A stretch of DNA of 33,432 nucleotides, from assembly GCA_903889895.1 (NCBI GenBank), contig CAISYZ010000066.1:1-33432 (forward strand), written 5' to 3'. The stretch is from an uncultured Verrucomicrobia subdivision 3 bacterium. GTDB taxonomy: Bacteria; Verrucomicrobiota; Verrucomicrobiia; Limisphaerales; UBA11358. The stretch's first letter is position 1. Every line of letters starts with the position of its first letter. This document shows, in pieces, positions 7,788-16,430 of this stretch. The notes beneath the pieces were generated by a model, which saw only the letters and a list, made by a program, of their open reading frames with translations, was not told where the DNA came from and made no database searches. The position numbers and the translations under genes were made by a program.

Positions 7788-8200
7788 TTGGGCGTCGGGT
7801 CCGTGCGCAGCGAGTAGCGCGTGATGCCAAATTTCTGGCAGCCGTCAATAATCTGCGCCACGAGGTCATATTTGCAGTCCTTATCAGCACGGATGTAAAC
7901 CACAAGATTCGGATTGGACCGCGATTCGCTGGCCAGTTGTGAAATAATTTGCGGCAGTTGCAGCCGGCGCTTGTCGAGCGCGTAATAGCCCGTGTTGGAA
8001 ATTTCGACGGTGCGGATGTCGGATTTGTTAAGTTGTTTTTCGCGCGTGCCACCATGCGGCAGTTTCAAATTGATGCTCTGCTCCAGCAGCGGCGTGGTGA
8101 TGACGAAGATGATGAGCAGCACGAACGCGAGGTCCAGCAACGGCGTGATGTTGATGTCACTCAACGTCACCAGATGACTGCGTTGTGAGAAGCGGCGCAT
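7784..8200 (-). CDS. tolR: Biopolymer transport protein TolR/ExbD
   Basis: TolR is part of the proton-driven inner-membrane motor. The 138-residue product has the expected length and order: a short cytoplasmic N-terminus, SDINITPLLDLAFVLLIIFV with the proton-carrying Asp in LLDLAF, then a periplasmic domain (RTVEISNTGYYALDKRRLQL and VVYIRADKDCKYDLVAQIID). It sits 6 bases after tolQ and overlaps tolA by 4 bases, so it is a central member of the Tol operon rather than an ExbD of a TonB system. Confidence 0.92.
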   Translation of the reverse strand: MRRFSQRSHLVTLSDINITPLLDLAFVLLIIFVITTPLLEQSINLKLPHGGTREKQLNKSDIRTVEISNTGYYALDKRRLQLPQIISQLASESRSNPNLVVYIRADKDCKYDLVAQIIDGCQKFGITRYSLRTDPTPK

Positions 8201-8206
8201 GTAAAA

Positions 8207-8932
8207 TTATTCGTCCTTCAGAAATTCCGTTTCAATCTTGGAGACAAACTCCTGCGCAAAGTTGTCCAGCTCGACCGTGAACGCGCGCAAATTGTGGACG
8301 AGCCAGTTGTAACCGAACATCGAGGGAATCGCCACGAGCAGACCAGCGACCGTCGTGACCAGCGCGGCGGAAACGCCGGGCGCCATCGCCGCCATCGTGG
8401 CCGAGCCTTGCTGCGCGATGCCGGCGAACGTGCTCATCACGCCCCAAACCGTGCCCAGCAAGCCCATGAACGGCGCACCGCTAACAGCGATGGCGAGCAG
8501 GATGAGGCCAGATTCCAGTTTCAACGATTCCTTGGCGACGACATTTTCGATGGAGCGCTTGATGTGTTCCATATTTTTCAGGCTGATGTTTTGCTTGGCG
8601 CGTTCGCCGCTTGGCCCGCGCAGCCGCGCGTCGAGCTGCGAGCAGCCAGCTTGATAAACCGCGTAAAGCGGACAGCCCTCGACCTCCAGCTTGCGGTCGA
8701 ACATTTCCAGCACGGCCTTCTGCGCCGTGAATTCCTCGCCGAAGAGTGAATTTAATTTCCGCGCGCGCCGCATCTGGATGACTTTGGACATCATCACAAA
8801 CCAGGCAGCGATGGAAAAAACGAACAGCAGCGCGATGATGGCTTTCGCCTCCACCGTCGCCCTGTCCCAGATGTAAAGGAGCTCCGTCTGATTGGACGCC
8901 GCCCCGATGAGTGCATAGGATAACCCGCTCAT
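8207..8932 (-). CDS. tolQ: Tol-Pal system motor protein TolQ
   Basis: TolQ is the MotA/TolQ/ExbB-type proton channel of the Tol system. The 241-residue protein has an N-terminal membrane helix (IIALLFVFSIAAWFVMM), a long cytoplasmic part, and the two-helix channel core LGTVWGVMSTFAGIAQQGSA with ALVTTVAGLLVAIPSMFGYN, the family signature. ATG 8932 gives a normal N-terminus (MSGLSYALIG). A TTG at 8971 would add 13 residues and has a GGAG eight bases upstream, so the longer form cannot be excluded. It is the first gene of tolQRAB-pal and is divergent from the TPR membrane protein. Confidence 0.92.
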   Translation of the reverse strand: MSGLSYALIGAASNQTELLYIWDRATVEAKAIIALLFVFSIAAWFVMMSKVIQMRRARKLNSLFGEEFTAQKAVLEMFDRKLEVEGCPLYAVYQAGCSQLDARLRGPSGERAKQNISLKNMEHIKRSIENVVAKESLKLESGLILLAIAVSGAPFMGLLGTVWGVMSTFAGIAQQGSATMAAMAPGVSAALVTTVAGLLVAIPSMFGYNWLVHNLRAFTVELDNFAQEFVSKIETEFLKDE

Positions 8933-9103
8933 AAAAATCAAATCTTGGTGGTGAGGAACCGGTTTGGCCAAGGGCGGAACTCCGAGCTTTTTGTCCGCCG
9001 CCGCAAATTATCGGCGTCCGCGCGGCAAATTGCAAAAACATTTTCGCCGTTAATTCCGACAATCGCGCTTTGCCTCACCGCCAAAATCGCTTACAAAATC
9101 GGC

Positions 9104-11062
9104 GTGCCGCAACCTCGTCGCCTCGCCCTGCTGCTCGCGCTCGCAACCGCCGCGCTTTATCTGCCGGTGGCGTGGTTCAATTTTGTCGTATATGACGACA
9201 GCCTATACGTCACCGAAAATCCCATTGTGCAGGCCGGCGTGACGTGGACCGGGCTGAAATACGCCTTCACCACGATGGCCATCGCCAACTGGCATCCGCT
9301 CACGCTCGTATCGCACATGATTGACTGCGGCGTGTTCGGCTTGAACCCCGCCGGCCCGCACCTCGAAAACGCCTTGATTCACGCGGCGAACGCCGCACTG
9401 CTGCTGGCGCTGCTATTCCGGCTTACCAGAAAAATCTGGCCCGCCGCGTTCATCGCCGCACTATTTGCATGGCATCCGATGCACGTTGAATCCGTGGCGT
9501 GGATTTCCGAACGGAAAGACGTGCTGAGCACTTTTTTCGCGCTGCTGGCGCTGATCAACTACGCGAAATTTGCCCAAGAAAATTGCCGAAAAAGTTTTTG
9601 GCTTGCGTTGGTTTGTTTTGCGCTCGGCTTGATGGCCAAGCCGATGCTCGTCACGCTACCGTGCATTTTGTTGCTGCTGGATTTCTGGCCATTGCAACGA
9701 ATTTCAAATTTTCTCGCTGTCGGTGCGTTGATTTGGGAGAAGCTGCCATTTTTTGCCGTCTCTGCCGCCGCGAGCATCATCACTTTTCTTGCTCAGTCGC
9801 AGGTTGTCAGCAAAGCCGTCGCCTCAACCGCGCTGGTGCCGCTGCATTACCGGCTCAAAAGCGCGCCGGTCGCCTACGCCGAATATGTCTACAAAACTTT
9901 CTGGCCGGCGAAACTCGCGATTTTTTATCCGCTGCCGGAGCACATTCCGGCCGCACAGGTTGCCGCTGCCGTGGCCGCGCTGGCCTGTTTGACGATCGTC
10001 GCGCTGGCCTTGCATCGCTCGCGACCTTACTGGCTGACGGGCTGGTTCTGGTTCGCCGGAATGCTCGTGCCCGTCATCGGCCTCGTGCAAGTTGGCGGCG
10101 CGCAAATCGCCGACCGCTACAGCTATTTGTCATCCGTCGGCATTTTTGTCATCGTCACTTTCGGCGCGCTGGATTTGGCCGCGCGCTGGAAAATTTCCAA
10201 TAAACTTTTAGGCGCGCTGGCCGTTGCCATTTTGCTTGGCTGTTTGATCACTGCGGAAAAACAAATCTGGCATTGGCAAGACAGCGTCACCCTGTTTGAA
10301 CACGCGCTCGCCGTGACCACTGACAACGATGTCACCCGCGACAATCTTGGCGTTGGCTTGGAACAGCAAGGCCGACTGGCCGAAGCCGTCGAGCAATACC
10401 GCGCCGCCGCACGCTTGGAGCCAGACCGTTATCAGGGCCACCATAATCTTGCCAGCGCGCTCGATCGGTTAAACCGCCACGCTGAGGCGCTCGCGGAACA
10501 TCGCGCCGCTGTGCAAATCGCGCCGGACGTTGAGTTTCTCCACCATTGCCTCGGCCTGTCGCTACTCGCCGCCGGTCAGACCAACGCCGCGCTGGCGGAA
10601 TTCGCCGCTGCATCAAAATTAAATTCTCGTTATCCGTGGTCGCACGTGGAGACGGCAAAAGTCTTTCTCGCCGAAGGCCGTGATGCCGAGGCGGTTGAGG
10701 AATTGCGCGCCGGCGTGCGAATTACCCCGGACGACGTGGACATTTTGAATTTCACCGCGCTGGTTCTAGCTGCGGACGAAAATGCCGCCGCGCGCGACGG
10801 GCGCAGCGCATTTGCGCTGGCCGCCAAGGCGAACCTGCTGACCAACGGCCGCCGCCCCGATGTGCTCGACGCGCTGGGCATGGCGTGCGCAGAGTTGGGA
10901 AAATTTGACGAGGCAAAGATGGCCGCACAGCAGGCGTTGGATGTCGCTGCCGCGCTGAAAATGAACGAAACCGAACAAATTAAAACACGGCTGGAACTTT
11001 ACAAAAATCACCAACCGTGGCGGCAATCATTTTTAGCGACCAATCCGGCGACGATGAATTGA
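9104..11062 (+). CDS. Membrane glycosyltransferase-like protein with C-terminal TPR repeats (TMTC-like)
   Basis: This large inner-membrane protein combines a polytopic N-terminal part (about 400 residues) with a soluble C-terminal TPR array. The membrane part shows hallmarks of bacterial PMT/TMTC-like proteins: FVVYDDSLYVTENPIVQAG, ANWHPLTLVSHMIDC, GLNPAGPHLENALIHAAN and WHPMHVESVAWISERKDVLS. The Asp pair in YDDS is the usual catalytic region of GT-C glycosyltransferases. TPRs include DNLGVGLEQQGRLAEAVEQY and HHNLASALDRLNRHAEALAE. The frame is open upstream to 8945, overlapping the tolQ start, but GTG 9104 (MPQPRRLALLLALATAAL) gives a normal N-terminus and 652 residues. The substrate is unknown. 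Confidence 0.8.
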   Translation: MPQPRRLALLLALATAALYLPVAWFNFVVYDDSLYVTENPIVQAGVTWTGLKYAFTTMAIANWHPLTLVSHMIDCGVFGLNPAGPHLENALIHAANAALLLALLFRLTRKIWPAAFIAALFAWHPMHVESVAWISERKDVLSTFFALLALINYAKFAQENCRKSFWLALVCFALGLMAKPMLVTLPCILLLLDFWPLQRISNFLAVGALIWEKLPFFAVSAAASIITFLAQSQVVSKAVASTALVPLHYRLKSAPVAYAEYVYKTFWPAKLAIFYPLPEHIPAAQVAAAVAALACLTIVALALHRSRPYWLTGWFWFAGMLVPVIGLVQVGGAQIADRYSYLSSVGIFVIVTFGALDLAARWKISNKLLGALAVAILLGCLITAEKQIWHWQDSVTLFEHALAVTTDNDVTRDNLGVGLEQQGRLAEAVEQYRAAARLEPDRYQGHHNLASALDRLNRHAEALAEHRAAVQIAPDVEFLHHCLGLSLLAAGQTNAALAEFAAASKLNSRYPWSHVETAKVFLAEGRDAEAVEELRAGVRITPDDVDILNFTALVLAADENAAARDGRSAFALAAKANLLTNGRRPDVLDALGMACAELGKFDEAKMAAQQALDVAAALKMNETEQIKTRLELYKNHQPWRQSFLATNPATMN

Positions 11063-11072
11063 TAAACCACTT

Positions 11073-11111
11073 AATACACGAAAACCCTAATTCAGGTGCC
11101 TTTCGTGTATT
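11073..11111. terminator. Possible bidirectional terminator between the TPR gene and bioD
   Basis: The stem aatacacgaaa/tttcgtgtatt is a perfect 11-bp inverted repeat (11073-11083 and 11101-11111) with a 17-base loop that contains the bioD stop codon. It lies between two convergent genes. It is AT-rich and lacks a clean T tail, so it is a weak terminator candidate and may equally be a degenerate intergenic repeat. Confidence 0.45.
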
Positions 11112-11809
11112 TCGCCGTTAAAATATTTTAGCAGTGTTTTCCACACGCCGGACTTATTCAGCGCCGCCACCGTTTCAAATTTTTCGCCCAGCCAAGGCAA
11201 CGTGAAGATTTTATTTGGCGGGAAAAATTCGCCAAGCAAACGGACATTGGATTTTGTCGCCGAATCCGACTTGGCTGGCGACATTAAAACAATTTTTGCC
11301 AGCGCGCGGTAATTTTTTGGCAGCGCTTCCAGCGTCAGCAAGAGGTGATTCACCGCGCCAAGCCGGTTTTGGGCGACGATAATCGGCGCGGCGCGTAATG
11401 CCATTATCAAATCGCGTGAATCAAAATCTGTTCCGATGGGACTCAATAATCCACCCGCGCCCTCGACCAGTGTCACGTCAAAATTCTTTTGCTTCGCGCG
11501 GATCTGCGCCAGCACTTGCGCTAGCGAGACGGACTTTTTCTCCAGCTTGGCCGCCAGCGACGGAGCGATGGCGGCGCGAAAATGCCACGGGGTGATTTCG
11601 TCCAACGTCAGCGCGCCGCCGAGCGCGGCGTGGATTATTTCCGCATCATCACGGCCGCCGGAGCAGACGGGCTTGAATGCGGCGACACGGATTTTTTGTG
11701 CGCGCAAATGCGCTGCCAGCAGCGCGGTCAGGACAGTTTTGCCTGCGCCGGTGTCGGTGCCGGTGATAAAAATGATTCGCTTCAAGCGCGGATATAAAAG
11801 CCGATTCAA
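11087..11809 (-). CDS. bioD: Dethiobiotin synthetase BioD
   Basis: BioD closes the ureido ring of dethiobiotin in an ATP- and CO2-dependent step of biotin synthesis. The 240-residue product shows the family P-loop FITGTDTGAGKTVL near residue 16, the substrate segment AAFKPVCSGG, and VEGAGGLLSPIG, which corresponds to the VEGAGG motif. ATG 11809 was used; a start eight codons later would still retain the P-loop. No other bio gene is adjacent, so the gene is either solitary or part of a scattered pathway. It is divergent from tig, with 79 bases between the starts. Confidence 0.92.
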   Translation of the reverse strand: MNRLLYPRLKRIIFITGTDTGAGKTVLTALLAAHLRAQKIRVAAFKPVCSGGRDDAEIIHAALGGALTLDEITPWHFRAAIAPSLAAKLEKKSVSLAQVLAQIRAKQKNFDVTLVEGAGGLLSPIGTDFDSRDLIMALRAAPIIVAQNRLGAVNHLLLTLEALPKNYRALAKIVLMSPAKSDSATKSNVRLLGEFFPPNKIFTLPWLGEKFETVAALNKSGVWKTLLKYFNGEIHERHLN

Positions 11810-11888
11810 GCATTTTGCGCCACATAAACAATTTGCCTTTGGCTGGCGGATAATTTATTCTGCGCGGCTCGTTTAACTACTTTTTACC

Positions 11889-13199
11889 GTGAACGTATCG
11901 ATTGAAAATTTGGCCCCGTGCAAGAAGCTCGTGCGGGTGGAACTGGACGCAACCGCCGTGGACGCCGCGTTTGATGCGGTCACTAAGGATTACCAGAAGC
12001 AGGCCGCGCTGCCGGGTTTCCGCCCGGGCAAGGCGCCGCTGCCGATGGTCGCCAAGAAATACGAGGCTGAAATCAAAGACGAGGCCAAGCGCAAGCTGAT
12101 TGGCGACAATTACCGCAAGGCGATTGAAGACAAGAAGCTTCAAATCGTCGGCTATCCCGACATCGAAGAAGTGCAATTTGGCCGCGGCCAGGCGTTGCAG
12201 TTTACCGCCACGGTGGAAACCGCGCCGGAATTTCAACTGCCGGAATACAAGGGGTTATCCGCCACGCTCGAAACCAAGTCCGTGACGGACGCGGACGTGG
12301 ACAAGGCGCTGGACTTGTTGCGCAGCCAGCACGCGAGCTTTAACACGGTCAGTCGCCCGCTGGCCAACGGCGACATCGCGGTGGTGAATTACACCGGCAC
12401 CTGCGACGGCAAGGCCATCACGGAACTCGCGCCGACGGCGAAGGGCTTGACCGAGCAAAAGAATTTTTGGATTGAAACCGAAGGCAATTCGTTCATCCCC
12501 GGTTTTGCGGCGCAGCTCATTGGCGCGAAGGCTGGCGACAAACGCACTGTGAACGTGGATTTCCCTGCGGATTTCGTGACGCCGCAGTTGCAGGGCAAAA
12601 AAGGCGTCTATGAAGTCGAAGTCGTCGAGGTGAAGGAAAAAGTCTTGCCGGTAATTGACGACGAGCTGGCCAAAAAATTCGGCGCGGAAAATCTGGAAAA
12701 ATTAAAAGCCGGCGTCCGCACGGATTTGGAAAATGAACTGAAATATTCCAAGTCGAAATCGGTGCGCGGCCAGGTCGTCAAGGCCTTGCTGGAAAAAGTG
12801 AATTTTGACCTGCCGGAAACGGCGGTTGCTAACGAAACGCGCAACGTGGTTTACGACCTCGTCCGCCAAAACACGCAGCGCGGCGTGAACCGCGACATCA
12901 TTGAAAAGAGCAAGGACGAGATTTACGCAAACGCCGCCGCCAGCGCTAAAGACCGCGTGAAGCTGGCGTTCCTCGTCGGAAAAATCGCCGAGCAAGAGAA
13001 GCTACAGGCGTCGCAGGAGGACGTCATTAAGCGCGCCCAGCAGCTCGCTGTAATGTATCAGATGCCGTTCGACCAGTTCATCAAAGATTTGCAAAAGCGC
13101 AATGGCGTGAACGAGCTTTACGAGCAGGTGCTGCACGAAAAGGTGCTGGAACTGCTTGAAAAAAACGCCGTCATCACGGAGACCGCAGCAGTAAAATAA
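11889..13199 (+). CDS. tig: Trigger factor
   Basis: Trigger factor is the ribosome-bound chaperone and prolyl isomerase that meets nascent chains at the exit tunnel. The 436-residue protein has the ribosome-docking signature GFRPGKAP at 43-50, a central FKBP-type domain (GDIAVVNYTGTCDGK, FIPGFAAQLIGAKAGDKRTV) and a long helical C-terminal chaperone domain. Start is GTG at 11889. In many bacteria tig precedes clpP-clpX; here it precedes an outer-membrane efflux gene and mqnA, with 43 bases to the next start. Confidence 0.95.
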   Translation: MNVSIENLAPCKKLVRVELDATAVDAAFDAVTKDYQKQAALPGFRPGKAPLPMVAKKYEAEIKDEAKRKLIGDNYRKAIEDKKLQIVGYPDIEEVQFGRGQALQFTATVETAPEFQLPEYKGLSATLETKSVTDADVDKALDLLRSQHASFNTVSRPLANGDIAVVNYTGTCDGKAITELAPTAKGLTEQKNFWIETEGNSFIPGFAAQLIGAKAGDKRTVNVDFPADFVTPQLQGKKGVYEVEVVEVKEKVLPVIDDELAKKFGAENLEKLKAGVRTDLENELKYSKSKSVRGQVVKALLEKVNFDLPETAVANETRNVVYDLVRQNTQRGVNRDIIEKSKDEIYANAAASAKDRVKLAFLVGKIAEQEKLQASQEDVIKRAQQLAVMYQMPFDQFIKDLQKRNGVNELYEQVLHEKVLELLEKNAVITETAAVK

Positions 13200-13242
13200 C
13201 CTTTTGGTTACTTTGCAGCGGATTGCGGCGTCTGGTTTTTCC

Positions 13243-14712
13243 ATGAAAAGAATCGCTGCCTGTTTGATTTTGGCCGCCGGCCTGCCGGGGGTGTTCGCAC
13301 AAACGAACGCGCTGGCGACGCGCCCGCTGTCGCTGACGGATTGCTTTGCCGAGGCGCTGAAGCACAATCTTGACGTGCAGGTGCAGCGTTACGAGCCGCA
13401 GATTTCGCTCTACGATCTGCGCGCGGCCTACGGCGGCTACGACCCGACGTTCAACCTTTCCGGCCAGCACACGCACAACGACTTTGGCGGAATATTCATC
13501 ACCAACGCCGCCCCGGTTTCCGAAAACAACACCTTTAAATCCGATCTCGGCGGCGCCCTGCCAACAGGAACGACTTACGACTTGTTCGGAAATGCAGCGG
13601 GAAATTACGGCACTGCCGGCGAAAATTCCGGCGGCCAAATTGGCGTGGACTTGACCCAGCCGTTGCTGAAAAATTTCTGGATCGACAACAACCGGCTGAC
13701 CATTTCCGTGGCGAAAAACCGCCTGCAATACTCCGAACAGGGCTTGCGCGAGCAGATCATCACCACGGTGACGGCGGTGGAGACCGCCTATTACGAGCTG
13801 ATTTACGCGCGCGAAAATGTGAAGGTGCAACAGGAGGCGCTTACGCTCGCGGAAACACAGTTGCACGACGACAATGTCCGCGTGCAGTTTGGAACGGTGG
13901 CACAGTCCGGCGGGACGCTGGAGCAGGACGAGGCGCAGGTGGCACAAAATCGCGCGAATTTGATTGCCGCCGAAAACACGCTGTCCGTGGATCAAAACAC
14001 CCTGAAAAGCCTGCTCACGGACAATTACGCGCAGTGGCATGCCGTGGCCATCGAGCCGACCGAAACTTTGCAGGCCGCGCAGCAGCCATTTGATTTGCAG
14101 GACAGTTGGAGCAAAGGCATGACCAAGCGGCCCGACCTGTTGCAGGCGCGACTGGATGTCGAGCAGCAGGGCATCGTTTTGAAATTCGACAACAACCAGA
14201 TTTACCCGCAACTCAACCTCGTGGGCAGCTTCGGGTATAACGGTGCAGGCGTGGTCATCGGCGATACGTTCAACCAATATGGCTCTGCCAACCGGCCTTT
14301 TTACAGCTACGGTGCGCAACTTTCCATACCATTGAGCAACGCCAAAGCCCGGAATAATTTGCAGGCCGACAAGGCGACGGACAGGCAGCTGTTGCTCAAG
14401 CTCAAGCAACTGGAGCAAAATATCATGGTAGAAATTGACAATGCCGTCAAAGCCGCCGAATCCGCTTGGGAAAGCGTGGACGCCACGCAAAAAGCGCGCC
14501 TCTACGCCGAGGCCGCGCTCAAGGCCGAGCAGGGCAAATATGCCGCCGGCAAAAGCACCACCTTCACTGTGCTGCAATTGCAGAACAACGTCACCTCCGC
14601 GCGCTCGCAGGAGATTCGCGCGCTCGCCAATTACGATGAGGCGCTCGCCAACCTCGCCCAGCAGGAAGGCAGCACGCTGGACCGTCGCCACCTCGACGTC
14701 CAGGCAAAATGA
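13243..14712 (+). CDS. TolC-family outer membrane efflux protein
   Basis: TolC-family proteins form outer-membrane exit ducts for tripartite efflux pumps or type I secretion. The frame opens at 13204, but MKRIAACLILAAGLPGVFA at ATG 13243 is a clear signal peptide and gives 489 residues. The two repeated efflux-protein halves are visible: LTDCFAEALKHNLDVQVQRY and TAVETAYYELIYARENVKVQ in the first, and YAEAALKAEQGKYAAGKSTT with SQEIRALANYDEALANLAQQ in the second. Long heptad-like helices separate beta-barrel parts. No pump or adaptor gene is next to it. Its stop overlaps the mqnA start (ATGA), so the two are probably translated together. Confidence 0.9.
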   Translation: MKRIAACLILAAGLPGVFAQTNALATRPLSLTDCFAEALKHNLDVQVQRYEPQISLYDLRAAYGGYDPTFNLSGQHTHNDFGGIFITNAAPVSENNTFKSDLGGALPTGTTYDLFGNAAGNYGTAGENSGGQIGVDLTQPLLKNFWIDNNRLTISVAKNRLQYSEQGLREQIITTVTAVETAYYELIYARENVKVQQEALTLAETQLHDDNVRVQFGTVAQSGGTLEQDEAQVAQNRANLIAAENTLSVDQNTLKSLLTDNYAQWHAVAIEPTETLQAAQQPFDLQDSWSKGMTKRPDLLQARLDVEQQGIVLKFDNNQIYPQLNLVGSFGYNGAGVVIGDTFNQYGSANRPFYSYGAQLSIPLSNAKARNNLQADKATDRQLLLKLKQLEQNIMVEIDNAVKAAESAWESVDATQKARLYAEAALKAEQGKYAAGKSTTFTVLQLQNNVTSARSQEIRALANYDEALANLAQQEGSTLDRRHLDVQAK

Positions 14713-15488
14713 GCGCCATGGCGGGTGACGAAAAAAAATTCCGCATCGGTTCCGTGCCGTATCTCAACGCCGCGCCGCTGACGCGCGACCTTGAAAGTGA
14801 ATTGATCTTTGCCACGCCGTCCAAGCTCGCGGAAATGCTGCGCCGCGATGAACTCGACGCCGCACTTGTCAGCATCACCGAGGTGCTGCTGAATGACCGC
14901 TACGATATTTTGGACGGCATCACCATCGCGTCGCTCGGCGAAGTTTACAGCGTGCTGTTGGCCCACAAAAAGCCGCTGGTGGAAATGCAGGAAGTTTTTT
15001 GCGACACCGCGTCGCTGACGAGCGTGAACCTGCTGAAAGTTTTGCTCGCGGAGAAAGGTTTGTTTCCGCATTTCAAGCCGCTGGAAAATTACGCCACCGC
15101 TCCGGAGAAGGATTTCGTGCTGCTCATCGGCGACCGCGCGATTGAATTCCAACGCACTCCGCATGCGCATGACATTTTCGACCTTGGCACCGCTTGGACA
15201 GAACTGACAAATCTGCCCTTTGTTTACGCGGTTTGGGCGTTGCGCCGCGACATTGAAAACAAGGCGCTGCGCCAAGAACTGCGCGCGGCGAAACATTTCG
15301 GCATAGAGACGCTGGAGCACATCATCGAGACGCGCGCGGAGTTTGACGCGGATTTCCGGCGCGATTATTTCGAGTGGCACATCCACTACCACCTCGGCGA
15401 AGACGAAAAGCGCGCCATCGCCAAATTCTGCGAACTGCTCCGCAAACACAACCTCGGCCCGGTGTTCGAGCCGAAGTTTGTAAATTAA
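14709..15488 (+). CDS. mqnA: Chorismate dehydratase MqnA (futalosine menaquinone pathway)
   Basis: MqnA dehydrates chorismate to 3-enolpyruvyl-benzoate, the first step of futalosine-route menaquinone synthesis. The 259-residue product has the family features FRIGSVPYLNAAPLTRDL at the N-terminus, ELDAALVSITEVLLND (the usual D-x-A-L-[IV]-x-[IS] segment) and FDLGTAWTELTNLPFVYAVW. It has a periplasmic-binding-protein fold but no signal peptide, as expected for this cytoplasmic enzyme. The start overlaps the tolC-family stop by 4 bases; an ATG at 14718 is an alternative. The 3' end overlaps the convergent kinase gene by 4 bases. Other mqn genes are not in the window. Confidence 0.9.
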   Translation: MSAMAGDEKKFRIGSVPYLNAAPLTRDLESELIFATPSKLAEMLRRDELDAALVSITEVLLNDRYDILDGITIASLGEVYSVLLAHKKPLVEMQEVFCDTASLTSVNLLKVLLAEKGLFPHFKPLENYATAPEKDFVLLIGDRAIEFQRTPHAHDIFDLGTAWTELTNLPFVYAVWALRRDIENKALRQELRAAKHFGIETLEHIIETRAEFDADFRRDYFEWHIHYHLGEDEKRAIAKFCELLRKHNLGPVFEPKFVN

Positions 15489-16384
15489 AATTTCGTCAGC
15501 TTTTCCAGTTCTTTCACGCGCTGCTCGATAGCTTTGCGCGTGGTTTTGACGGTGGCGTTGAGGCCAAAACCTTCGCAGCAGAATGATGCCGTCACGCTGC
15601 CGTAAACCATCGCGCGGCGAATGTTTTTTTCAACTGACCCACGCGCATTTGCGAGATAGCCCATCAAGCCGCCGACAAAGGAATCGCCTGCACCAGTCGG
15701 ATCTTCCACGGTATGCAACGGATACGCCGGACAAATGAAGTTGCCCGTCGGCCCGGACAGCACGGAGCCGTGCGAACCTTTTTTGATGATGACGTATTTC
15801 GGGCCGAACGCGTGGATTTTTTTCAGCGCGCGGAACAGATTGTCTTCCTTTGTGAGCAGCTCGGCTTCGCTGTCGTTGAGCACAAAGCCGTCCACGCGCT
15901 TGAGCAGTTTCAGCAAATCCGTCAACGCGATGTTTATCCACAAATCCATCGAGTCGGCGACGACGAACTTCGGCTTCTGCATCTGGTCGAGCACGGAAAG
16001 CTGGAGCGCCGGCGCGATGTTGCCGAGCAGCACGAACGGCGAAGCGCGATACGCGTCCGGGAGTTTGGGTTGGAACGTCTCGATAACGCCAAGTTCCGTC
16101 GCGAGTGTGCGACGGTTATTCATGTTGACCTCGTATTCGCCACTCCAGTGAAATGTTTTGCCGGGCAAAATCTGCAGGCCAGCGAGGTCGATGCCGTGCT
16201 TTTTATATAGCTGAATGTATTTCTTTGGAAAATCCTCGCCCACGCCGCCGACGAGTTTCACCGGCGAAAAGAAACTGGCCGCGACCGCCGCGTGGCTGGC
16301 CGAGCCGCCCAGCAGGCGCGGATTTTCTTTGGTGGGAGTCTTGATGGAATCGAGTGCGGTGGTTCCGACAATGAGAACGCTCAT
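15485..16384 (-). CDS. PfkB-family carbohydrate/nucleoside kinase
   Basis: This 299-residue ribokinase-fold enzyme phosphorylates a sugar or nucleoside with ATP. It has the N-terminal substrate region LLGGSASHAAVAASFF and VKLVGGVGEDFP, and the PfkB signature 2 DPTGAGDSFVGG at 228-239, in which Asp234 is the catalytic base. VIIKKGSHGSVL matches the usual strand before the anion hole. The substrate cannot be fixed from sequence. The gene faces mqnA with a 4-base overlap of stop codons; a repeat-bearing gap of about 46 bases separates it from the glyoxalase gene upstream. Confidence 0.88.
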   Translation of the reverse strand: MSVLIVGTTALDSIKTPTKENPRLLGGSASHAAVAASFFSPVKLVGGVGEDFPKKYIQLYKKHGIDLAGLQILPGKTFHWSGEYEVNMNNRRTLATELGVIETFQPKLPDAYRASPFVLLGNIAPALQLSVLDQMQKPKFVVADSMDLWINIALTDLLKLLKRVDGFVLNDSEAELLTKEDNLFRALKKIHAFGPKYVIIKKGSHGSVLSGPTGNFICPAYPLHTVEDPTGAGDSFVGGLMGYLANARGSVEKNIRRAMVYGSVTASFCCEGFGLNATVKTTRKAIEQRVKELEKLTKF

Positions 16385-16390
16385 TTTATT

Positions 16391-16410
16391 TTGGAGTTGG
16401 AAGTTGGAAG
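16391..16410. repeat. Tandem ttggaag phrase in the kinase/glyoxalase gap
   Basis: The segment ttggagttggaagttggaag holds three imperfect copies of a 7-base unit immediately upstream of the PfkB-family gene. It resembles the other phrase-like intergenic blocks in this window in length and location but not in sequence. Confidence 0.5.
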
Positions 16411-16430
16411 CGGGGAAAATTGGTTCGCGG

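Noticed and set aside
13174..14691. A 505-codon open frame antisense to the tolC-family gene
   Set aside because: It mirrors the GC-rich third codon positions of the sense gene, has no recognisable domain, and the sense frame is a clear efflux protein. Similar long antisense frames opposite hpnH, hpnJ, the NtrC-type gene and the hydrolase were rejected for the same reason.
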